Assembly (NCBI GenBank): GCA_026967495.1
Contig: CP114060.1
Span: 186,001-250,000, forward strand
Length of the DNA stretch: 64,000 nt
DNA from: Rouxiella badensis
Lineage (GTDB): Bacteria; Pseudomonadota; Gammaproteobacteria; Enterobacterales; Enterobacteriaceae
Reading direction: 5' to 3'
Positions 57,091-64,000 of this stretch are shown in pieces (the stretch's first letter is position 1; the number at the start of each line of letters is the position of its first letter). The notes below the pieces were generated by a model. The model did not search any database, was not told the DNA's origin, and saw only the letters and a list, made by a program, of their open reading frames with translations. Position numbers and translations under genes: made by a program.

Positions 57091-58503
57091 ATGGCCAGCT
57101 TGCTTAACTTTCTCGACGACATTCTGTGGGAATCAATACTGATCTATTTCCTTTTAGGATTCGGTATTTACCTCACGTTGCGCACGCGATTCATCCAGTT
57201 TCGACGCTGGCGAGAAATGTTTCTTTGCCTGCGACGCAATAAATCCGCCGATGCACGCGGCGTTTCGTCGTTCCAGTCACTGGCCGTGACCCTTTCCGGC
57301 CGCATCGGCGTAGGCAGTCTGACCGGGGTGGCGATGGCCATCACCACCGGCGGTCCGGGGGCGATATTCTGGATGTGGATAATCACCCTGCTCGGTATGC
57401 CGATCGCACTGATAGAAAACACCCTCGCGCAGGTGTTTAAGACCACCGATAACAAGATGCAGTTTCGCGGTGGACCTTCCGAATACATGAGCCGTGGCCT
57501 CGGCATGCGCTGGATGGGGGTGCTATTCTCGGTATTGATGATCCTCATCGTCGGCTTCGTGTTCAACGTTCTACAGGCCAAAGCCGTCACCCAGGCGGTG
57601 GCGGTGGCCTTTAATTTGACGCCTTGGCACATCAGCATTGCGCTGGGCATTCTTTTCGCGCTAACGCTCGCGGGCGGGCTGCGCACGCTGGTGAAGGTTT
57701 CCGTATGGCTGGCGCCGATTATGTGCCTTAGCTATATGCTACTGGCCTTCTGGGTGATGGCGGTCAACGTCGACAGGCTGCCGGAAGTGTTTCTGCTCAT
57801 TTTTAAAAGCGCCTTTGGCTTTCAGGAATTTGCCGCCGGTGCGCTCGGCTATGGCGTGACCATTGCCATGACTCAGGGTATTCAGCAGGGCCTGTTCTCC
57901 AACGAGGCGGGGTCAGGTTCAACGCCGCACATTGCCGCCATGGCCGCGTCACGTCATCCGGCCAATCAAGGCTTCACTCAGATGCTGGGCGTACTGGTTG
58001 ACACCTTCGTGGTATGCAGCGCGACCGCCATGATAATACTCTCGTCGGGCATGCTCACTGCGCCGACCGACAAAATCAGCGGTATCACCCTCCTCACGCA
58101 GGCCGTGAGCGGAAGCATAGGTTCGTTCGGTCCACAGTTGCTGGCGATATTCATGTTGATATTTGGCTTTACGACCATGATGACCAACTGCATGTATGCC
58201 GAAAATAACCTGCTGTTTTTGCAGCGTGGCAAAACCGGCTCTCTCTACCTGCTGCGGCTGGCGATGCTGGTGATGCTGCTGGTGGGATCCTTTATTGGAA
58301 CGCCGTTGCTGATGCAGACGGCCAGCATCTCTCTGGCGGTGATCACCATGATCAACCTGACCGCCCTGCTTTTGCTCTCAGGGCTGGCGCTGAAGGTGGT
58401 GAGAGACTTCGAACGCCAGCGAGTCATGGGCCGCGAACCGGTGTTTAACTCCGGCAGTTTTCCTGAGCTGAAGGGGCAATTGCAGGACGGCATCTGGAAA
58501 TAA
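57091..58503 (+). CDS. yaaJ: Sodium:alanine/glycine symporter (AGCS family, YaaJ)
   Basis: AGCS carriers import alanine or glycine with sodium. The 470-residue protein has about ten hydrophobic segments and the family blocks SLAVTLSGRIGVGSLTGVAMA near 65, GGPGAIFWMW near 85 and QGLFSNEAGSGSTPHIAA near 270. E. coli YaaJ lies at the same place next to yaaA. Confidence 0.94.
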   Translation: MASLLNFLDDILWESILIYFLLGFGIYLTLRTRFIQFRRWREMFLCLRRNKSADARGVSSFQSLAVTLSGRIGVGSLTGVAMAITTGGPGAIFWMWIITLLGMPIALIENTLAQVFKTTDNKMQFRGGPSEYMSRGLGMRWMGVLFSVLMILIVGFVFNVLQAKAVTQAVAVAFNLTPWHISIALGILFALTLAGGLRTLVKVSVWLAPIMCLSYMLLAFWVMAVNVDRLPEVFLLIFKSAFGFQEFAAGALGYGVTIAMTQGIQQGLFSNEAGSGSTPHIAAMAASRHPANQGFTQMLGVLVDTFVVCSATAMIILSSGMLTAPTDKISGITLLTQAVSGSIGSFGPQLLAIFMLIFGFTTMMTNCMYAENNLLFLQRGKTGSLYLLRLAMLVMLLVGSFIGTPLLMQTASISLAVITMINLTALLLLSGLALKVVRDFERQRVMGREPVFNSGSFPELKGQLQDGIWK

Positions 58504-58557
58504 TCAGGCTCAAGGCGGAGCCTATTGCTGCGATTTTTTTAAAGCAGCGGTTTTTTG
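58504..58557 (+). terminator. Tandem hairpins after yaaJ
   Basis: GGCTC and GAGCC form a first small stem. GCTGC and GCAGC flank a T-rich loop and are followed by GGTTTTTTGG. Together they fit a rho-independent end for yaaJ, though each stem is short. Confidence 0.55.
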
Positions 58558-58625
58558 GTAAAATAACTAAAGACTGTATTATTCACTTTCCTGCTCAACA
58601 CTGCGCAGACTAACCGGACGCCGCT

Positions 58626-59402
58626 ATGCTGACTATTATTTCACCCGCCAAAACGCTGGACTACGAAAGTAAACTTGCGACCAAACGCTTCACTCAGCCA
58701 GAGCTGCTCGATAAATCCAGCCAGCTGATTGAGATTGCCAGAAAGCTTTCTCCGGCGGAGATTTCCAGCCTGATGGGAATCAGCGACAAGCTGGCACACC
58801 TTAACGCCGAGCGTTTTAACGACTGGCAGCCGGACTTTACGCCGGACAATGCGCGTCAGGCTATCCTGGCATTTAAGGGTGACGTTTATACCGGCCTACA
58901 GGCGGAAGACTTCAGCGAGAAAGATTTCGATTTTGCACAGAAGCATTTGCGTATGCTCTCCGGCCTGTACGGTATTCTGCGTCCTCTGGACCTGATGCAG
59001 CCTTACCGTCTTGAGATGGGTATTCGCCTCAACAATCCGCAGGGGACTAATCTTTATGCTTTCTGGGGTGACCTGCTGACCGATAAACTGAATACTATCC
59101 TTAAAGAACAAGGAGATAAAATTTTGGTGAATCTTGCGTCGGACGAGTACTTCAAGGCGGTGAAAACGGCGAAGCTGGACGGTGAGATAATCAAACCAGT
59201 GTTCCTCGACGAGAAGAACGGCAAGTATAAAGTGATCAGCTTCTATGCCAAAAAAGCGCGCGGGCTGATGAGCCGCTTTATCATCAAGGAGCGTTTGACC
59301 CAGCGTAAGCAGCTACAGGCGTTCTCGCTCGAGGGTTATCGGTTCGACGCCGCGCGCTCCGAAGGCAACGAGCTGGTATTTACGCGAGCAGAGCAGAAGT
59401 AA
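58626..59402 (+). CDS. yaaA: Peroxide stress protein YaaA
   Basis: YaaA (DUF328/UPF0246) limits free iron and DNA damage during peroxide stress under OxyR control in E. coli. The 258-residue protein has the same length. It begins MLTIISPAKTLDYES and contains GDVYTGLQAEDF near 78, LSGLYGILRPLDLMQPYRLEMG near 105 and the C-terminal KKARGLMSRFII. Confidence 0.96.
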   Translation: MLTIISPAKTLDYESKLATKRFTQPELLDKSSQLIEIARKLSPAEISSLMGISDKLAHLNAERFNDWQPDFTPDNARQAILAFKGDVYTGLQAEDFSEKDFDFAQKHLRMLSGLYGILRPLDLMQPYRLEMGIRLNNPQGTNLYAFWGDLLTDKLNTILKEQGDKILVNLASDEYFKAVKTAKLDGEIIKPVFLDEKNGKYKVISFYAKKARGLMSRFIIKERLTQRKQLQAFSLEGYRFDAARSEGNELVFTRAEQK

Positions 59403-59468
59403 CGCTTTACCCTCCAACTCGTTTTATAAAATGACGGGAGCGTAGCTTGACCTGCTTCAGCGCAGTAA

Positions 59469-59500
59469 AAAGGCCATCAAATGATGGCCTTTTCGTTTTT
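59469..59500. terminator. Bidirectional terminator between yaaA and thrC
   Basis: AAAGGCCATCA and TGATGGCCTTT form an 11-base stem around a two-base loop, with A and T tracts on the two sides. It can serve both convergent genes. Confidence 0.92.
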
Positions 59501-59510
59501 TGCATTCCGT

Positions 59511-60800
59511 TTATTCAGGCAAAGCCATCAGAAACTTACGCATTTCGCTGAAGTCCGCAGGCAAGTTGTGCGACAGCAGCGGCAGGTCGGCGCGGTCGGC
59601 CAACTCTTTCGGCAACGGCAGCTCCTGACCGAGGATGGCATCAACGCTTTCCTTAAATTTCGCCGGGTGTGCCGTACCGATAAACAGACCGAACTCCCCC
59701 TCTTTCAGCTGGTCACGCAGTGCACGATAAGCAATCGCCGCATGCGGCTCGGAGATGTAACCGATGTCTGCCAGCTCGCGCATGGCGTCTTCGGTCGTCT
59801 CGTCGCTCACTGCCGCGTAGCCCAGATCCTTCAACTGCCAGATCTTGCGACGATACAGTTCTTCGACTCGTGGCCAGTTGTTAGGCTGGCTAACGTCCAT
59901 CGCGTTCGACAATGTTGCCACCGTCTTGTTCGGTGCCCACTCGCCGTTGACCAGGAAGCGTGGCACGGTGTCGTTGGCGTTGGTCGCCGCGATAAAGCGT
60001 TTGATTGGCAGACCCAGTGCCTTCGCCAGCAGTCCCGCCGTCAGGTCACCGAAGTTACCGCTGGGTACGGAAACGACCAGCTGGTTGCGTGCTTCCTGCG
60101 GCAGCTGCGCCACAGCTTCAAAGTAGTAGCAGATCTGCGCCAGCAGACGGCTGATGTTGATGGAGTTCGCGGAGTTAAGGTGCAGCGCAACCTTCAGTTC
60201 TTCATCATCGAACGCCTGCTTGACCAGCGCCTGACAGGCGTCGAAATCGCCGTCGATAGCCACGGTGTGGATGTTGTCACCCAGCGTACAGAACAGTTTT
60301 TCCTGCAGCGGGCTGATTTTACCGCGCGGATATAGGATAACGACGCGCACGTTTTTCAGGCCATGGAAGGCGTGAGCCACTGCCGCACCGGTATCACCGG
60401 AGGTTGCGGTCAGAATGGTCACCGGCTGATCGCCTGACACTTGAGTCAGGATCTGCGCCATAAAGCGGCCGCCGAAGTCTTTAAATGCCAGCGTCGGGCC
60501 GTGGAAAAGTTCCAGGCAGGCTACGTCGTCTGCGACCGCAGCAACCGGTGCAGGGAAGGCGAAGGCATTTTTCACGCGTTGATACAGCGCTTCTTCAGGA
60601 ATTTCGTCGCCAATGAATGCAGAAAGAATGCGGCTGCTGCGCGTTACGAAATCCAGCTCGAGCAGGCGGTCAATTTCGGTCAGCTCAAACTCAGGCAGAT
60701 CCAGCGGGAAGAACAGCCCTTGTTGCTTGCCTAAGCCTTGCTTCACTGCTTGTGCAAAGCTGACCTGCTCGTTGTGATCCTTCAGGTTGTACAGTTTCAT
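59511..60800 (-). CDS. thrC: Threonine synthase
   Basis: ThrC converts O-phosphohomoserine to threonine with pyridoxal phosphate. The 429-residue protein (E. coli 428) starts MKLYNLKDHNEQVSFAQAVKQGLG. The PLP lysine is in PTLAFKDFGGRFMA near residue 107, and VSVPSGNFGDLTAGLLAK is the phosphate-binding loop. It starts 3 bases after the thrB stop. Confidence 0.98.
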   Translation of the reverse strand: MKLYNLKDHNEQVSFAQAVKQGLGKQQGLFFPLDLPEFELTEIDRLLELDFVTRSSRILSAFIGDEIPEEALYQRVKNAFAFPAPVAAVADDVACLELFHGPTLAFKDFGGRFMAQILTQVSGDQPVTILTATSGDTGAAVAHAFHGLKNVRVVILYPRGKISPLQEKLFCTLGDNIHTVAIDGDFDACQALVKQAFDDEELKVALHLNSANSINISRLLAQICYYFEAVAQLPQEARNQLVVSVPSGNFGDLTAGLLAKALGLPIKRFIAATNANDTVPRFLVNGEWAPNKTVATLSNAMDVSQPNNWPRVEELYRRKIWQLKDLGYAAVSDETTEDAMRELADIGYISEPHAAIAYRALRDQLKEGEFGLFIGTAHPAKFKESVDAILGQELPLPKELADRADLPLLSHNLPADFSEMRKFLMALPE

Positions 60801-60803
60801 CGA

Positions 60804-61733
60804 TTATCCCAATAGTCTCGCGCCTGCGGTATCCAGGCGACAAATATGAACAAAACCTTCGTCATTTTGCAGATAGTGATTCTGCAGCCAATCAGCCATG
60901 CGTTGCGCCGTCTCGCTGTCGTTACAGATAGCAAACAGCGTTGGACCGGATCCCGAGATCCCGCAGGCCAGAGCCCTATTTCTTCAGCAGCGGTTCGCGC
61001 CTGAGCAAAGCCCGGCAGCAAACGGGTGCGATAAGGTTCGGCAATGACGTCTTTCATCAGTTTAACTGCCAGCTGCGGCTGCTGAGTATGGCAGGCGTGA
61101 ATGAAACCGGACAAATAACGACCGTGGCTGATGCAGTCCTGACGGCGATACTGGGCCGGCAAAATCGCGCGCGCCTCGGCGGTAGACACCTTGATGCCCG
61201 GATACGCCATCACCCACAGCCAGTCGTCGAAGCAAGGCACGTCCTGAGACACAATGCCCAGCTCTTCAATGATCAACTGCAGGCCGCCGAGATAGCATGG
61301 CGCAACGTTGTCGAAGTGCACGCCACCGGAGATGCGGCCTTCCAGCTCGCCCATGAGCCTCCAGCATGCGGGTATCGCTCACCTGGTTGCCGTTGAACTC
61401 GTTCATCGCCATCAAACCCGCTACCACGGAACAGGCGCTGGAACCCAGCCCTGAGCCGATGGGCATGTTTTTCTCAAGCGTCATGGCGACCGGGATTTCT
61501 TTGCCCACTTCCTGGCAGTAGCGTTCCCAGCACTGGTAAACAATGTTGTCTTCCATCTTGTCCGGCAGCTTGGACACGAAGCGCCCTTCATTCTTGAGGC
61601 TGAATTGCGAGGCCGCTTCCACGCTCACGCAGTCGCCCAGTAGCGAACCGTCTACCGGTGAAACTGCCGCACCCAGCACGTCAAAACCGACGCTAACGTT
61701 ACCAATTGATGCCGGGGCATATACCTTAACCAT
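60804..61733 (-). CDS. thrB: Homoserine kinase, frame broken twice as read
   Basis: ThrB phosphorylates homoserine. It starts MVKVYAPASIGNVSVGFDVLGAAV and has the GHMP-kinase loop MPIGSGLGSSACSVVAG near 88. Break one: GAGGCTC on the coding strand (61355-61361) should be GAGCTC, giving LELMGELEGRISGG. Break two: GGG at 60974-60976 should be GGGG, giving IGALACGISGSGPTL, the third conserved motif. Repaired length is about 309 residues (E. coli 310), ending RLDTAGARLLG. It starts one base after the thrA stop. Confidence 0.95.
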
Positions 61734-61734
61734 A

Positions 61735-64000
61735 TTAAACTCCTAACTTCCATGACAGCGTTCGCAAAAGGTCGGCGAAGACGCCAGCGGCAGTAACATC
61801 GTTACCCGCACCGTAGCCGCGCAAAACTAGAGGAATCGGTTGATAATAACGGCTGTAGAACGCCAGCGCATTCTCGCCATTTTTCACTTTATACAGTGGA
61901 CTGTTACCGTCGACGGCTTCGATCCTGACGCTACAGCGCCCTTCATCTATGGCGCCGACGTAACGCAGCACCTTGCCTTCTGCGGCCGCATCGGCCACGC
62001 GTTTTTTGAACTCGGCGTCGAGTCTCAGGCAGGCGTGCAAGGAACGCGCTGACGTCACCGGTCGCGTCAAAGGATACCGGCAGAACTGGCTCGACTTCAA
62101 TGTCAGACAGCTCAAGTTTGTAACCGGCCTCACGCGCCAGGATCAACAGTTTACGCGCGACGTCCATACCCGAGAGATCGTCACGCGGATCCGGCTCAGT
62201 AAAACCACTTTCACGCGCCGCCAGCGTCGCCTCAGACAGCGACACGCCCTCGTCCAGCTTGCCGAAGATCTGCGACAGCGATCCGGAGAGGATCCCGCTG
62301 AAGCGCACCATCTCGTCACCGGCATTAAGCAGGTTTTGCAAGTTTTCGATAACCGGCAGGCCCGCACCGACGTTAGTGTCGTACAGGAACTTGCGACGAG
62401 AGCCTCGCCGCCGCCTTACGCAGCTGATGGTAGTAGTTCATCGACGCAGTATTGGCGCGCTTGTTCGGCGTAACCACGTGGAAACCGTCGGACAGCAGAT
62501 CGGCGTACTGGTTAGCAATGGCCTCGCTTGAAGTACAGTCAACCACCACCGGATTGAGCAGGTGGTACTCTTTGACCAGACGAATCAGACGACCGATGTT
62601 GAACGGCTCTTTGGCCGCGCCCAGCTCGTCGCGCCAGTTTTCCAGCGGAATGCCGTGCACGTTGGTCAGCATCGCGCGCGAGTTGGCGATACCGCACACG
62701 CGCAGATCGATGTGCTTGGCCTTCAGCCACGCCTGCTGACGACGGATTTGTTCGATCAATGCACCGCCGACGCCGCCGACGCCAATCAGGAACACTTCGA
62801 TGACCTGATCGGTATTGAACAGCATCTGGTGACTGACGCGTACGCCCATGGTCGCATCGTCATTGCTGACGACCACGGAAATAGAACGCTCTGACGAGTC
62901 CCTGCGCGATGGCTACGATATTGATATTGGCACGCGCCAGCGCCGAGAAGAACTTGGCGGAGATACCGCGCAGCGTGCGCATACCGTCGCCTACCACCGA
63001 GATGACGGCCAGCTTTTCGGTCACGTCGAGCGGCTCAAGCAGGCCGTCTTTCAGCTCCAGGTAAAACTCGTCTTCCAGCGCCTTACGGGCACGAACCAGC
63101 TCTCCCTGCGGCACGCAAAAGCTGATGCTGTATTCGGAAGAAGATTGGGTAATCAACACCACCGAGATACCCGAACGCGACATCACCGCGAACACGCGGG
63201 CGGCCATGCCAATCATGCCTTTCATCCCCGGACCGGAGACGTTGATCATCGCCATATTGTTCAGGTTGGTGATGCCTTTGACCGGGGTATTTTTGTCTTC
63301 AAATTCGCTGCCCGCACTGTGGCTGCCGATGAGCGTACCCGGTGCTTGCGGATTGGCGGTGTTTTTGATGAGACATGGGATCTGGAACTGGGCGATAGGT
63401 GTGATAGTGCGCGGGTGCAGGACCTTGGCACCAAAGTACGAGAGCCTCCATCGCCTCCTGGTAAGACATCGACTTCAACAGGCGAGCGTCCGGCACAGTG
63501 CGCGGATCGCAGGTGTAAACGCCGTCGACGTCGGTCCAGATCTCGCAGCAGTCTGCGCGCAGGCAGGCGGCCAGCACGGCAGCGGAGTAGTCGGAGCCGT
63601 TACGTCCCAGCACCACCAGCTCGCCCTTGTCATTACCGGCGGTGAAACCGGCCATCAGCACGATATCGCTGGCAGGAATGTTGCTCGCAGCAATACGGGC
63701 GGTAGACTCGTTGATATCGACGGTAGATTCGAGGTAGTGGCCCACGGCCAGCAGTTTCTCGACCGGATTAATCACGGTCACACCGAAACCTTTGGCTTTG
63801 AATACGGCTTCCATAATGGCAATCGACAGCTTTTCACCCCGGCAGATGATGCTGGCGTTGACGCTGTCCGGGCACTGTCCCAACAGGCCGATACCGTGCA
63901 GCAGCTGTTTGAGCTGACCAAATTCCTGCTCGACAAAACGTTTGATGCCGACCAGGTCAAAGGCAGGGAGCGCCTCGGCAAGGCCGTTAATCAGGTCGGA
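61735..64000 (-). CDS. thrA: Aspartokinase I/homoserine dehydrogenase I, 5' end outside window, frame broken four times as read
   Basis: ThrA is the bifunctional first enzyme of the threonine branch, feedback-inhibited by threonine. The visible part begins near residue 72 of 820. Kinase: VLMAGFTAGNDKGELVVLGRNGSDYSAA. ACT regulatory region: GPGMKGMIGMAARVF and the following segments. Dehydrogenase: IGVGGVGGALIEQ and NPKRANT-like, SGILSGSLSQIFGKLDEG. Extra bases lie at 63442-63448, 62896-62902, 62400-62406 and 62020-62026. Three of the four are at sites that must be GAGCTC. The end, VFADLLRTLSWKLGV, is normal. Read errors are far more likely than a pseudogene. Confidence 0.95.

Noticed and set aside
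61735..64000. thrA as a true pseudogene
   Set aside because: All four breaks are single extra bases, three at GAGCTC sites, and every protein segment between them is highly conserved. Decay would also leave substitutions and stops.
1..64000. CRISPR array, prophage, insertion sequence, tRNA or rRNA gene
   Set aside because: I looked for regular short repeats with spacers, transposase or integrase frames, and tRNA-like cloverleaf ends, and saw none. The only repeats are the adhesin units and ERIC-type sequence.

Overview
The window reads as chromosomal DNA of a gammaproteobacterium of the order Enterobacterales. Gene order follows the first two minutes of the Escherichia coli map almost gene for gene, from the thr operon (right edge) through dnaKJ, ileS, carAB, folA, surA-lptD and polB to the leu operon (left edge). 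An inverse-autotransporter adhesin between rluA and djlA, an ERIC element and a short SgrS with no room for sgrT point to the Serratia/Rahnella/Yersinia side of the order. I cannot name a genus from sequence alone.

Layout, left to right: leuBCD (leucine synthesis, leuB cut by the window start); setA, sgrS and sgrR (sugar-phosphate stress); a TPP riboswitch with thiBPQ (thiamine uptake); a DedA protein; polB; rapA-rluA; a large invasin-like adhesin (minus strand); djlA; then lptD-surA-pdxA-rsmA-apaG-apaH (outer-membrane assembly, PLP synthesis, rRNA methylation, dinucleotide hydrolysis); folA; a LysE-type exporter; kefFC; carAB with ArgR and PurR sites; dapB; an accessory pair (porin and SMP-30 lactonase) where E. 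coli has rihC; the ribF-ileS-lspA-fkpB-ispH operon; rpsT; nhaA; dnaK-dnaJ with a sigma-32 promoter and an ERIC repeat between the genes; satP; an MHS-type transporter; mog; talB; a sodium:alanine symporter; yaaA; and thrCBA, with thrA running off the right edge.

The sequence carries many single-base indels that break obviously conserved, often essential genes (ileS, lptD, thrA, thrB, rsmA, apaH, djlA, polB, sgrR, thiB, the adhesin). They fall into two classes. About ten are one-base losses in homopolymers. About eight are one-base gains, and six of these sit exactly where the conserved protein requires GAGCTC but the sequence reads GAG-pyrimidine-CTC. I treat these genes as real and intact in the organism but mis-read here. 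The GAGCTC bias is the most unusual signal in the window and may be the footprint of a modified base.

No CRISPR array, insertion sequence, prophage, tRNA or rRNA gene was seen. I found no convincing previously undescribed multi-gene system. The most distinctive biology is the adhesin with four near-identical Ig-like repeats and an unfamiliar cysteine-containing tip, the porin-lactonase pair, and the ERIC element inside the dnaK-dnaJ transcript.
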